Position numbers and translations under genes: made by a program. Below, piece by piece: positions 8,673 through 17,182 of a stretch of DNA of 64,000 nt (the first letter of the stretch is position 1; every line of letters starts with the position of its first letter). Source of the stretch: Roseomonas elaeocarpi. GTDB lineage: Bacteria; Pseudomonadota; Alphaproteobacteria; Acetobacterales; Acetobacteraceae. The stretch is taken from contig NZ_JBHLUN010000013.1 of NCBI RefSeq assembly GCF_042433915.1, positions 103,274 through 167,273 on the forward strand, read 5' to 3'. Below the pieces are notes generated by a model, which was not told where the DNA came from, ran no database searches, and saw only the letters and a program-made list of their open reading frames with translations.

Positions 8673-8998
8673 GGGCAACTCCGTCTTTATGCGCACCTTC
8701 CCGCGCCCTGGCGGAACACGAGGGCGGAACACGAGCGGCACGACGTGGACGAGGCTACATCCATCTTTTCGGCCTTGTCGTGCGCGAAGTTGCGGCCGTC
8801 CCGACGCAACGCCCACGATGCGGGAGTTTTCCGTGGCGCCTTTGTGCAGCTTGCACGAATCAGCGCCACAACCCTGCGTGGCAGGCGGATTTAGACGTCA
8901 CGCGGGCCAAGCTTTGCTCGATACACCCCCAACAATTGCGGCACAGTTTTCCCGTTGCCAGCGCCCGCGCGGTGCGACGGCCGGCCACAGGAGACGAG
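8673..8998. promoter_or_regulatory. divergent control region between amidase 2 and the ABC operon
   Basis: 326 bp between divergent start codons, with no gene seen. It contains a direct repeat GCGGAACACGAG at 8713-8724 and 8727-8738 (14-bp period), and a dyad GTGCA-GCT-TGCAC at 8844-8856 that resembles GntR-family operators. The importer side ends with a strong AGGAGA Shine-Dalgarno (8989-8994) five bases before the ATG. No regulator gene is adjacent, so a trans-acting factor must be encoded elsewhere. Confidence 0.45.
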
Positions 8999-10597
8999 AT
9001 GGTTTTCGCTTCCCTCCGCTACGGCGCAGCCTTTCTTTCCGTCACGGCGCTTCTCGCCGCCGCCCCCGCACCATCCCGCGCCGAGAGTGTCCTGCGCGTC
9101 GCCATGACGGCGGGCGACGTCCCGCTCACCGCCGGCCTGCCGGACCAGGGTTTCGAGGGCTGGCGCTTCGTCGGCTACAATCTTTATGACTCCCTCGTGC
9201 TGTGGGACCTGTCCCGCTCCGACCGCATCGCCGACATCAAGCCCGGCCTCGCGACCTCCTGGCAGGTGGACCCGAACAACAATAAGCGCTGGGTCATGCA
9301 GCTGCGGCAGGGCGTGAAGTTCCACGATGGCTGCCCCTTCACGGCGCAGGACGTGGTCTGGAACATGGAGCGCTACACCAAGGAGAGCGCGCCGCAGTTC
9401 AACGCCCGGCAGTTCGCCTTCGCGCGCGGCTACCTCACCAACTACGACGGCGTGGAGGCGGTGGACGAGCACACCGTCGCCTTTACCACCAAGACGCCCG
9501 ACAGTCTGTTTCCGTACAATCTCAGCTTCCTGATGATGGTGAGCCGCTGCGCCTCGGAAGCGGTGAAGAACGACGCCGACGCCTTCGCGCGCAACCCGTC
9601 CGGCACGGGCCCCTACCGCTTCAGCCGCATGGTCCCGGGCGAGCGGCTGGAGCTCGTGCCCAACCGCGACTACTGGGACAAGGAGCGCATCCCCAAGCAG
9701 GACCGGCTGGTGCTGCTGCCGATGCCGGAAGCCTCGACCCGCACCGCCTCGCTGCTGTCGGGCCAGGTGGACTGGATCGAGGCGCCGGCCCCGGATGCGA
9801 TCCCGCGCCTGAAGTCGTCGGGCATGCAGGTGATCACCAACGCCTACCCGCATAACTGGGCCTACCAGCTCAACTTCGTGGACAAGCCCTTCAACGACAT
9901 CCGGGTGCGGCAGGCGGCGAACTACGCGCTGAACCGCGATGACATGGTGGAGCTGCTGGGCGGCATCGCGCTGCCGGGCTACGCCACGCTGCCGCCCTCC
10001 ACGCCGTATTTCGGCAACCCGGTGCGCTACGAGTACAACCCCGACAAGGCCAAGGCCCTGCTCAAGGAAGCGGGCTGCCTGCCCTGCAAGGTGAGCTTCG
10101 CCATCTCCACCTCCGGCTCGGGCCAGATGCAGCCGCTGCCGATGAACGAACTGGTGAAAGCGCAGCTGGAGGCGGTGGGCTTCGAGGTCAACCTCGAGGT
10201 CATGGACTGGAACGCCCTGCTGCAGGTGAGCCGCGACGGCGTGGACAAGAACCACAACATCAGCGGCATCAACATCAGCCGCGCCACGCAGGACCCGTTC
10301 AACGGCATGCTCCGTCACGTCATGACGGCGCAGTGGGCACCCAAGGGCAGCAACTGGGGTCATTTCACCGACCCCAAGATCGACGAGCTGGTGGATCAGG
10401 TCATGAACACCTTCGACGCCGAGAAGCGCCTTCCCCTCCTGACCCAGATCCACGAGCGCATGAGCGAGCAGGCCGTGATGATCTGGGTGGCGCACGACCT
10501 GAACCCGCGCGCCCTCTCGCCCCGCGTCCACAACTTCGTCCAGGCGCAGAGCTGGTTCCAGGACCTCACCAACGTCACGGTCGACCCGCCGCGCTGA
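8999..10597 (+). CDS. ABC transporter periplasmic binding protein, family 5 (DppA/OppA/NikA type)
   Basis: 532 residues, standard for solute-binding family 5. A Sec signal peptide covers about residues 1-28 (hydrophobic FLSVTALLAAAP, cleavage after SRA). The mature protein has the family landmarks: a GLATSW-type opening, a WVMQLRQGVKFHDG segment, NPSGTGPYRF and the GCLPCKVSF stretch. The ATG at 8999 was chosen because it gives the signal peptide and has AGGAGA at the right spacing; a longer open frame upstream is ignored. It delivers the substrate to the permeases encoded next. The family covers peptides, nickel, opines and amides, and the downstream amidohydrolases suggest an amide. Confidence 0.92.
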   Translation: MVFASLRYGAAFLSVTALLAAAPAPSRAESVLRVAMTAGDVPLTAGLPDQGFEGWRFVGYNLYDSLVLWDLSRSDRIADIKPGLATSWQVDPNNNKRWVMQLRQGVKFHDGCPFTAQDVVWNMERYTKESAPQFNARQFAFARGYLTNYDGVEAVDEHTVAFTTKTPDSLFPYNLSFLMMVSRCASEAVKNDADAFARNPSGTGPYRFSRMVPGERLELVPNRDYWDKERIPKQDRLVLLPMPEASTRTASLLSGQVDWIEAPAPDAIPRLKSSGMQVITNAYPHNWAYQLNFVDKPFNDIRVRQAANYALNRDDMVELLGGIALPGYATLPPSTPYFGNPVRYEYNPDKAKALLKEAGCLPCKVSFAISTSGSGQMQPLPMNELVKAQLEAVGFEVNLEVMDWNALLQVSRDGVDKNHNISGINISRATQDPFNGMLRHVMTAQWAPKGSNWGHFTDPKIDELVDQVMNTFDAEKRLPLLTQIHERMSEQAVMIWVAHDLNPRALSPRVHNFVQAQSWFQDLTNVTVDPPR

Positions 10598-10613
10598 GCG
10601 GAAGGAAGGTTTC

Positions 10614-11567
10614 ATGCTCGCCTATATCCAGCGTCGCCTCTTCGCGGTGGTGCCGATCGCGCTGGGCGTGACGGTGATCTGCTTCGCCCTGGTCTACCTG
10701 GCCCCGGGCGACCCGATCCAGTCCATCCTGCCGCCTGACGCCGATGCGGAAACGGTGGACCGGCTGAAGCACCTCTACGGCCTGGATCAGCCGCTGCCCT
10801 TCCAGTACCTGAACTGGCTCGGGCGCGTGCTGGTCGGCAACTTCGGCAACTCCATCGCCACCGGCCGTCCCGTCCTGGATGAGATCGGGCGCTCGCTCGG
10901 CAACACCGTGCTGCTGTCGCTGCTCTCGATCCTCACCGCCTTTCCGCTGGCGATCCTGCTGGGCACGATCGCCGGCTACCGCGCCGGCGGCTGGCTCGAC
11001 CGCGTGGTGACCGGCACTGCCATCCTGGGCGTGTCGGTGCCGAACTACTGGCTCGGCATCGTGCTGGTGATCATCTTCGCGGTGGAATACCAGCTGCTGC
11101 CGGCCTCCGGGATGGGGCCGGGCACGGGGCCGTTTAACCCGCTCGACTGGAACCAGCTCCGCTTCGTGATCCTGCCGGTGATCACGCTGTCGATGATCCC
11201 GGTGGGCATCATCGCCCGCACCGCCCGCGCCTCGATCGCCGAGGTCATGGCGCAGGACTTCGTGGTCACGCTGCGCGCCAACGGCTTGCCCGAGCGCATG
11301 GCGATCCGACACGTGCTGAAGAACGCGCTGCCCTCGGTTCTCGCGGTGATGGGGCTGCAGTTCGGCACGCTGATGGGCGGCTCGATCCTGGTGGAAACCG
11401 TGTTCGCCTGGCCCGGCACCGGCTTCCTGCTCAGCAAGGCCATCCTGGCCCGCGACATCCCGGTTCTCCAGGGCACGATCCTGGTGCTGGCCATGATCTT
11501 CGTGGTGACCAACCTCCTGGTCGACCTCGTGCAGACCTCGATCGACCCGCGGATCAAGCGCGTTTGA
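10614..11567 (+). CDS. ABC transporter permease, DppB type
   Basis: 317 residues with six predicted inner-membrane helices. The N terminus MLAYIQRRLFAVVPIALGVT is typical of DppB/OppB, as are PGDP in the first periplasmic loop and the EAA loop (RANGLPERMAIRHVLKNALPS) that contacts the ATPases. Sixteen bases separate it from the binding-protein gene, with GAAGGAAGG as Shine-Dalgarno. It forms a heterodimeric channel with the DppC-type permease that follows. Confidence 0.93.
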   Translation: MLAYIQRRLFAVVPIALGVTVICFALVYLAPGDPIQSILPPDADAETVDRLKHLYGLDQPLPFQYLNWLGRVLVGNFGNSIATGRPVLDEIGRSLGNTVLLSLLSILTAFPLAILLGTIAGYRAGGWLDRVVTGTAILGVSVPNYWLGIVLVIIFAVEYQLLPASGMGPGTGPFNPLDWNQLRFVILPVITLSMIPVGIIARTARASIAEVMAQDFVVTLRANGLPERMAIRHVLKNALPSVLAVMGLQFGTLMGGSILVETVFAWPGTGFLLSKAILARDIPVLQGTILVLAMIFVVTNLLVDLVQTSIDPRIKRV

Positions 11568-11580
11568 AGGAGCTCCCGCC

Positions 11581-12495
11581 ATGAGCACCCCCGCCCTGAG
11601 CACGCCCGTCAGCCACCATGCCACCTCAACCGCCGCGGCACCCGCCCCGCACAAGGTGCGCGGCTACTGGGGCACGGTCGGCTACCGGCTGCGCCACGAC
11701 TACGTCACGCTGTTCTTCGGCCTCGTGCTGCTGATCATCGTCCTGTGCGCCATCCTCTCGCCCTGGCTCGCACCCTTCGATCCCTACAAGGAAAGCATCG
11801 TCCGCCGGCTCAAGATGCCGGGATACATGGGCCACACGCTGGGCACCGACGAGCTCGGGCGCGACATGCTGTCCCGCCTGCTCTACGGCGGCCGGCTGAC
11901 GCTGCTGATGGGCTTCGTGCCGGTGGCCGTCGCCACCGTGGTGGGCGGCGGGCTGGGCGTGATCGCCGGGCTGCTGGGCGGCTGGGTCAACACGCTGATC
12001 ATGCGCGTGATGGACGTGTTCTACGCCTTTCCGTCCGTGCTGCTGGCCGTCGCCATATCGGGCGCCATGGGCGGCGGCGTGGGCAACGCCTTCATCGCCC
12101 TGTCGCTGGTGTTCATCCCGCCGCTCTGCCGCGTGGCCGAGACCGCCACGACCCAGGTCCGCGCGCTCGACTTCGTGGACGCGGCCAAGGCCACCGGCGC
12201 GCCGGTGCTGACGGTGCTGTGGCACCACGTGCTGGGCAACGTGCTGGGCCCGATCCTGGTCTACGCCTCGGGCATGATCAGCGTCGGCATCCTGCTGGGC
12301 TCGGGCCTCAGCTTCCTCGGCATGGGCGTGAAGCCGCCCGAGCCCGACTGGGGCCTGATGCTGAACACGCTGCGCCAGGCGATCTACGTCAACCCGCTGG
12401 TGGCCGCCATGCCGGGCATCGCGATCTTCGTCACCTCGGTAAGCATCAACATGGTGAGCGACGGCCTGCGCTCGGCCATGGATGTGCGGATCTGA
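11581..12495 (+). CDS. ABC transporter permease, DppC type
   Basis: 304 residues. A short Ala/Pro/Thr-rich cytoplasmic N terminus precedes helix 1 (YVTLFFGLVLLIIVLCAIL). The conserved HTLGTDELGRDMLSRLLYGGR segment (residues ~84-104) and the EAA loop near KATGAPVLTVLWHHVL identify the DppC/OppC subfamily. It starts 13 bp after the DppB gene with AAGGAG upstream. It is the partner half of the channel and follows the same gene order as in dpp and opp operons. Confidence 0.93.
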   Translation: MSTPALSTPVSHHATSTAAAPAPHKVRGYWGTVGYRLRHDYVTLFFGLVLLIIVLCAILSPWLAPFDPYKESIVRRLKMPGYMGHTLGTDELGRDMLSRLLYGGRLTLLMGFVPVAVATVVGGGLGVIAGLLGGWVNTLIMRVMDVFYAFPSVLLAVAISGAMGGGVGNAFIALSLVFIPPLCRVAETATTQVRALDFVDAAKATGAPVLTVLWHHVLGNVLGPILVYASGMISVGILLGSGLSFLGMGVKPPEPDWGLMLNTLRQAIYVNPLVAAMPGIAIFVTSVSINMVSDGLRSAMDVRI

Positions 12496-12500
12496 CGCGT

Positions 12501-13601
12501 ATGAGCACCAGCCTCCAAGCCCCCGCCCAGCCGGCGCGCTGGCACGAACCCGACCCGCGCGACGTCGGCGGCCCGGCGCAGCCGCTGCTCGACGTCCGCG
12601 ACCTGCGCAAGCACTTTCCCTTGCGCGGCGGCGCGCTGCAGCGCGTCACCGGCCATGTCCGCGCCGTGGACGGCGTCAGCTTCCAGGTGATGAAGGGCGA
12701 AACGCTGGGCGTCGTGGGCGAGAGCGGCTGCGGCAAGTCCACGCTGGCGCGCCTGCTGATCCGCCTCATCAACCCCGACGCCGGCGAGCAGATCTTCGAC
12801 GGCGAGGAAGTCGCCGCCCCGCGCGGCATCACCGTCGCCGCGATGCGCCGGCAGGTGCAGATGGTGTTTCAGGACAGCGCTTCCTCGCTCAACCCGCGCA
12901 TGCCGGTGCAGGGCTCCGTCGCCTTCGGCCCCATCGCGCACGGCGTGGCACGCCCCGACGCCCTGGCGCTGGCGCGGGAACTTCTGCTCAAGGTCGGCCT
13001 CAATCCCGCGCTGTTCGGCCCCCGCTACCCGCACGAGCTTTCGGGCGGGCAGAAGCAGCGCGTGAACATCGCCCGCGCGCTGGCGCTGCGCCCGCGCATG
13101 GTCATTCTTGATGAGGCCGTCTCGGCCCTCGACAAGAGCGTGGAGGCGCAGGTGCTCAACCTCCTTCGCGCCCTCAAGCAGGAGCTGAACCTCACCTACA
13201 TCTTCATCTCCCACGACCTCAGCGTGGTGCGCTGGATCAGCGACCGGGTGATGGTGATGTACCTGGGCGAGGTGGTGGAGATCGGCCCCTCGGAAGCGCT
13301 CTACAACGCCCCGCGCCATCCCTATACCCAGGCGCTGCTGCGCTCCCACCCCTCGATGGACCCGGATCACCGGATGGAGGAGCCGCCGATCACCGGCGAC
13401 CCGCCCAACCCGGTGAACCCGCCGTCGGGCTGCCGCTTCCGCACCCGCTGCCCTTATGCGGAGGCCGTCTGCGCCGCGGTGGCACCGCGCCTGGGCGACA
13501 GCAGCACCCCGGGCGCCCATTGCGCCGCCTGCCACATCCAGGACCCGGCCTCCGGCCACAGCCTGGCGGGCCGCGCCGACGTGCCGGCCGCCTTCCATTG
13601 A
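12501..13601 (+). CDS. ABC transporter ATPase, DppF/OppF type
   Basis: 366 residues. Walker A GESGCGKST (residues 73-81), signature LSGGQKQR, and Walker B ILDEAVSALD; the usual DEP is DEA here, a mild variation in the D-loop side. The C-terminal oligopeptide extension with the CRFRTRCPYAEAVC cysteine cluster is present; in related transporters this region can bind an Fe-S centre. The ATG at 12501 lies five bases after the DppC stop; a much longer open frame upstream only overlaps the permease gene. It powers import together with the next ATPase. Confidence 0.92.
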   Translation: MSTSLQAPAQPARWHEPDPRDVGGPAQPLLDVRDLRKHFPLRGGALQRVTGHVRAVDGVSFQVMKGETLGVVGESGCGKSTLARLLIRLINPDAGEQIFDGEEVAAPRGITVAAMRRQVQMVFQDSASSLNPRMPVQGSVAFGPIAHGVARPDALALARELLLKVGLNPALFGPRYPHELSGGQKQRVNIARALALRPRMVILDEAVSALDKSVEAQVLNLLRALKQELNLTYIFISHDLSVVRWISDRVMVMYLGEVVEIGPSEALYNAPRHPYTQALLRSHPSMDPDHRMEEPPITGDPPNPVNPPSGCRFRTRCPYAEAVCAAVAPRLGDSSTPGAHCAACHIQDPASGHSLAGRADVPAAFH

Positions 13602-13615
13602 CGGGGAACAGCACG

Positions 13616-14647
13616 ATGGAAGGTCTCGCGGCGAACCCGCTTCCCACGTCCCCGGCGGCACCGCCCCTGGTGGAGGTCGAGGACCTCAACGTCCGCTTCG
13701 TCACGCGCGAAAGCACGGTGCGCGCGGTGAACGGCGTCAGCTTCACCATGGCCCCCGGCGAGGTGCTCTGCATGCTGGGCGAGAGCGGCTCGGGCAAGAG
13801 CGTCACCATGCGCGCGCTGATGCGCCTGCTGCCGCCGAAGCGCGCCCGCATCGACGGCCGCGTGCGCGTGGCGGGCCAGGACGTGCTGGCGATGGATGAC
13901 GGGGCGCTGCGCCGCTTCCGTGGCGGCACCGTGTCGATGATCTTTCAGGAACCGATGACCGCCTTCGACCCCGTGGCGCGGGTGGGCGACCAGATCGCCG
14001 AGGTCGTGGCGCTGCACCGTGGCACCAGCCGCAAGGCCGGCCGCGCGCGGGCGCTGGAACTCTTCGACCTGGTGAAGATCCCCTCCGCCCAGCGCCGCCT
14101 CGACGCCTACCCGCACGAGCTCTCGGGGGGCCTGCGCCAGCGCGCGATGATCGCGATGGCGCTGAGCTGCGAACCGAAGCTGTTGCTGGCGGATGAGCCC
14201 ACCACCGCGCTCGACGCCACGGTGCAGATCCAGGTGCTGATCCTGCTGCGCCGCCTCCAGCGCGAGATGGGCATGTCGGTGATCTTCGTGACCCACGACC
14301 TCGGCGTCGCGGCCGAGATCGCGGACCGCGTGGCGGTGATGTATGCCGGGCGCGTGGTGGAAAGCGGCACGGTGCGGCAGGTGCTGCGCGACCCGCTGCA
14401 CCCCTATACCGGCGGGCTGCTCGCTTCCACCGTGCATGACCAGCCGCGCGACCGCGACCTGGAAACCATCGCCGGCGCGCCGCCCGATCTTCGCAACCTG
14501 CCGCCCGGCTGCAAGTTCGCGCCGCGCTGCCCGCAGGTGGGCGGCGAATGCCTCGGCGCCGAGCCCGACGCCCGCCACCCCGTCGCCGGCCGCATGGCCC
14601 GCTGCGTCCGCGTTCCCCACCACCAGCACGAAAGGGAGTTCGCCTGA
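13616..14647 (+). CDS. ABC transporter ATPase, DppD/OppD type
   Basis: 343 residues. Walker A GESGSGKS (55-62), signature LSGGLRQR, Walker B LLADEPTTALD, and the C-terminal CKFAPRCP cysteine motif. The start MEGLAANP follows 14 bp after the previous stop (GGGGAACAGC upstream). The gene order is F before D, the reverse of E. coli dpp, but both ATPases are present so the importer is complete. Its TGA overlaps the ATG of the hydrolase gene that follows, tying import to hydrolysis in one transcript. Confidence 0.92.
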   Translation: MEGLAANPLPTSPAAPPLVEVEDLNVRFVTRESTVRAVNGVSFTMAPGEVLCMLGESGSGKSVTMRALMRLLPPKRARIDGRVRVAGQDVLAMDDGALRRFRGGTVSMIFQEPMTAFDPVARVGDQIAEVVALHRGTSRKAGRARALELFDLVKIPSAQRRLDAYPHELSGGLRQRAMIAMALSCEPKLLLADEPTTALDATVQIQVLILLRRLQREMGMSVIFVTHDLGVAAEIADRVAVMYAGRVVESGTVRQVLRDPLHPYTGGLLASTVHDQPRDRDLETIAGAPPDLRNLPPGCKFAPRCPQVGGECLGAEPDARHPVAGRMARCVRVPHHQHEREFA

Positions 14648-15396
14648 TGTCCGCCCAACCCGCCGTCGAGCCGATCACCGAGACCACCGGCCCGCACCGC
14701 ACCCACATCCCGGCCGAGATCGTGGCCCGCGTGCTTGCCCGCCGCGGCACGATCCACCCCTTCGCCGACCTCGACCCCGCGCGCACCGCGCTGGTGGTGG
14801 TGGACCTGCAGAACGGCTTCATGCGCCCCGACCTGGGCTTCGCCGCCGTGGCCACGGCGCCCGCCATCGTGCCGGCGGTGAACCGCTTGGCCCGCGCGCT
14901 GCGCACCGCCGGCGGCAAGGTGTTCTGGATCAAGAACACCTCCGACGAGCGCTCCCGCCGCGAATGGTCGATCATGGAAACCTTCAACCTTCCCGAGCGC
15001 GTGGCGGCGCGCAACCGCACCATGTCGGAAGGTTCGGAGGGCCATGACCTGTGGCCGACGCTGGAAGTCCTGCCCGAGGACGCGGTGGTGCTGAAGTACC
15101 GCTACAGCGCCTTCCTCCAGGGCGCCTCGGACCTGCCGGAGATGCTGCGCGCCGAAGGCTTCGACACGGTGCTGATCACCGGCACCGTCACCAGCGTGTG
15201 CTGCGAAAGCTCGGCACGCGACGCCGCGATGCTGAACTTCCGCACCGTCATGGTGTCGGACGGCAATGCCGGCTTCACCGACGCCGAGCACAACGCCGCG
15301 CTGACCGCCTTCTACAGCACCTTCGGTGACGTGCTCAGCGTGGCGGAGATCGAGGCGATCCTGAGCGACGCCACCGCGACCCGGGCCGCGGCGTGA
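14647..15396 (+). CDS. cysteine hydrolase, isochorismatase superfamily
   Basis: 249 residues with the catalytic triad of the superfamily: D53 (VVDLQNGFM), K150 (VVLKYRYSAF) and C185 (TSVCCESSARD); the preceding glycine turn LITGTVTS is also present. Members close to this layout include N-carbamoylsarcosine amidase, ureidoacrylate hydrolase (RutB) and biuret hydrolase, all of which split carbamoyl or amide bonds. Both ends are translationally coupled: TGATG with the ATPase and GTGA with the asparaginase-like gene. Within an operon of importer and amidohydrolases it probably acts on the imported compound or an intermediate. True isochorismate hydrolysis is unlikely since no siderophore genes are near. 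Confidence 0.88.
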   Translation: MSAQPAVEPITETTGPHRTHIPAEIVARVLARRGTIHPFADLDPARTALVVVDLQNGFMRPDLGFAAVATAPAIVPAVNRLARALRTAGGKVFWIKNTSDERSRREWSIMETFNLPERVAARNRTMSEGSEGHDLWPTLEVLPEDAVVLKYRYSAFLQGASDLPEMLRAEGFDTVLITGTVTSVCCESSARDAAMLNFRTVMVSDGNAGFTDAEHNAALTAFYSTFGDVLSVAEIEAILSDATATRAAA

Positions 15397-16391
15397 CCCG
15401 TCCGCGCGTCGCCTTTATCGGCACCGGCGGCACCATCGCGTCGATCGGCAAGGGGCCGCTCGACACGGTGGACTACGGCTCCACCGGCAACGTCATGGTG
15501 GCCGGCGCCATCCTGGACCGCTTTCCCGAGGTCCAGGCGGTGGCCGAGGTCTTCGCCGTTCCCTTCAGCAACATTCCCAGCCCCAATATCCACTTCCCGC
15601 AGTGGAAGGCGCTGGTGGAGTGCTGCGACCGCCTCGTGCGGGAGGAACCCGACCTCGCCGGCATCGTGGTCGGCCACGGCACCGCCTCGCTGGAAGAAAC
15701 CGCCTACGCCCTGCACCTTTGCGCCAAGGTCGCCGTGCCGATCGTGGTCACCGGCTCGCAGCGCCCTTCCTCGGCCCTGTCCACCGACGCGGGGCTGAAC
15801 CTGGTGAACGCCGTGCGCGTCGCGGCCGACCCGCGCTCGCGCGGCCTGGGCGTGCTGGTGCTCCTGAACGACGAGATCCAGTCGGCGCGCGAGGTCACCA
15901 AGACCTCAACCGGCCGGATGCAGACCTTCCGCTCGCCCGATTTCGGCGTGCTGGGGCAGGCCGACGGCGACAGCGTGAACTACTACCGCCGCCCCGTCCG
16001 CGCAGGTGCCCCGGACACTGTGTTCGACATCCGCGCGCTCGACGCCCTGCCGCGCGTGGACATCTCCTACAGCTACGCGGGTTCGGACGGCACGGCGGTG
16101 CGCGCCTTCCTGGCCGCCGGGGCACGCGGCATCGTGTCGGCGGGTTTCGCCCCCGGCTTCTGCGGCCCGGGCGACCTGGAGCCGCTGCGCCAGGCCGTGC
16201 GCGACGGGGTGATCGTGGTGCAGTCCACCCGCGCGGGCTCCGGCCGGGTGTTCCCTTCCACCAAGCTGCGGGAATACGGCTTCCTCACGGCCGACAACCT
16301 GTCGCCGCAGAAGGCCCGCATCCTCCTGTCGCTGGCGCTCACCCGCACCACCGACCCGGCCGAGGTGGCGCGGCTCTTCGCCACCTACTGA
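15393..16391 (+). CDS. asparaginase/glutaminase-fold amidohydrolase with altered active site
   Basis: 332 residues, normal for bacterial asparaginases. Nucleophile motif TGGTIAS is intact (T11-S17), as is the VTKTS lysine. The second signature reads HGTASLEETA (95-104) where canonical enzymes have HGTDTMEETA: the Asp that holds the amino group of L-Asn (Asp90 in E. coli AnsB) is Ala98. The enzyme therefore probably hydrolyses a different amide, perhaps one lacking an alpha-amino group. The GTG start overlaps the previous stop (GTGA). No signal peptide, so it acts in the cytoplasm on what the importer delivers. Confidence 0.88.
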   Translation: MTRPRVAFIGTGGTIASIGKGPLDTVDYGSTGNVMVAGAILDRFPEVQAVAEVFAVPFSNIPSPNIHFPQWKALVECCDRLVREEPDLAGIVVGHGTASLEETAYALHLCAKVAVPIVVTGSQRPSSALSTDAGLNLVNAVRVAADPRSRGLGVLVLLNDEIQSAREVTKTSTGRMQTFRSPDFGVLGQADGDSVNYYRRPVRAGAPDTVFDIRALDALPRVDISYSYAGSDGTAVRAFLAAGARGIVSAGFAPGFCGPGDLEPLRQAVRDGVIVVQSTRAGSGRVFPSTKLREYGFLTADNLSPQKARILLSLALTRTTDPAEVARLFATY

Positions 16392-16410
16392 GCCGCGCCG
16401 GGGCGAGGCG

Positions 16411-16442
16411 CGGAACGCCGGTCCGGGGGGAACGGCGTTCCG
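16411..16442 (+). terminator. hairpin after the ABC/amidohydrolase operon
   Basis: CGGAACGCCG at 16411-16420 pairs perfectly with CGGCGTTCCG at 16433-16442 around a 12-nt loop. It lies 19 bp after the asparaginase-like stop and before the convergent DUF1003 gene. No T-run follows, so it is a candidate rather than a classic intrinsic terminator. Confidence 0.5.
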
Positions 16443-16537
16443 AGCACCGTTCCGCGAAGCCGGCGAAGCGAGCCGGTGGAGCGGGCCAGTGGAACGGGCC
16501 GCCTGGGACGATGCGCCCCGGGCCGCCCGTGCCGGGC

Positions 16538-17083
16538 TCAGCGATATTCCCCCTGCCGCGCGCTGATCTCGTCGAGCACCACTTCCGGCGCGATGTCGCG
16601 CTCCACCTCTCGCAGCTCGGGGTCCTTCTGCGCTTCCACGCCCAGGCGATCGGCCATGGCCACCACCAGCTGCGTCAGCTTGGTCAGCTCGTGCTCCGTC
16701 AGCAGGCTGATCTGCAGGTCGAGGTCGGCGCGCTTGTCCGAGGCCGCGCCCATGCGGTTCTGGCTGATCAGCACGAAGGTGGACAGGAAGATCGCCTCCA
16801 CCGAGGCCACCATCGCCAGCACCACGAAAGAGGGGTCGAAGCGCGGCACGCGCGGGATCAGGCCCAGATTCACCACGATCCAGCCGCCGTAGAGCGCGAG
16901 GTGCAGGTACACGAAGCGCATGGAGCCGGTGAAGCGGGTGATCGCCTCCGCCACCCGCTCCTGCCGCGTCATGGCCTGCGCTTCCGCGCGCCGGCGCTCC
17001 TCCAGGGCCTCGATGTTGCGGCGCAGCGACCTGTTGAGGTTTTCGGGCGAAGGCGGAGGCACGGTGGGGGAGGTCGGCGCCAT
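16538..17083 (-). CDS. DUF1003 membrane protein
   Basis: 181 residues. A charged helical N terminus (EALEERRRAEAQAMTRQERV) is followed by two membrane helices, around YLHLALYGGWIVVNLGLIP and FVVLAMVASVEAIFLSTFVL, then the conserved SQNRM and a charged cytoplasmic tail with KRADLDLQ. This is the standard DUF1003 layout. The function of the family is not established. It is transcribed toward the amidohydrolase operon; the Shine-Dalgarno is weak (ACAGG). Confidence 0.88.
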   Translation of the reverse strand: MAPTSPTVPPPSPENLNRSLRRNIEALEERRRAEAQAMTRQERVAEAITRFTGSMRFVYLHLALYGGWIVVNLGLIPRVPRFDPSFVVLAMVASVEAIFLSTFVLISQNRMGAASDKRADLDLQISLLTEHELTKLTQLVVAMADRLGVEAQKDPELREVERDIAPEVVLDEISARQGEYR

Positions 17084-17182
17084 CCTGTGGAAACTCCTGA
17101 TCGGCGAGGTCGCCCGCTTCGGCTCTCGGGCATAAGCTGCCGGCCCCGCCCGCGGTTGCCGCGCGGCGATGCCGGTCGCCCC

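Noticed and set aside
14647..15396. Siderophore isochorismatase (EntB-like)
   Set aside because: No aryl carrier domain or enterobactin-type genes; operon context is amide uptake.
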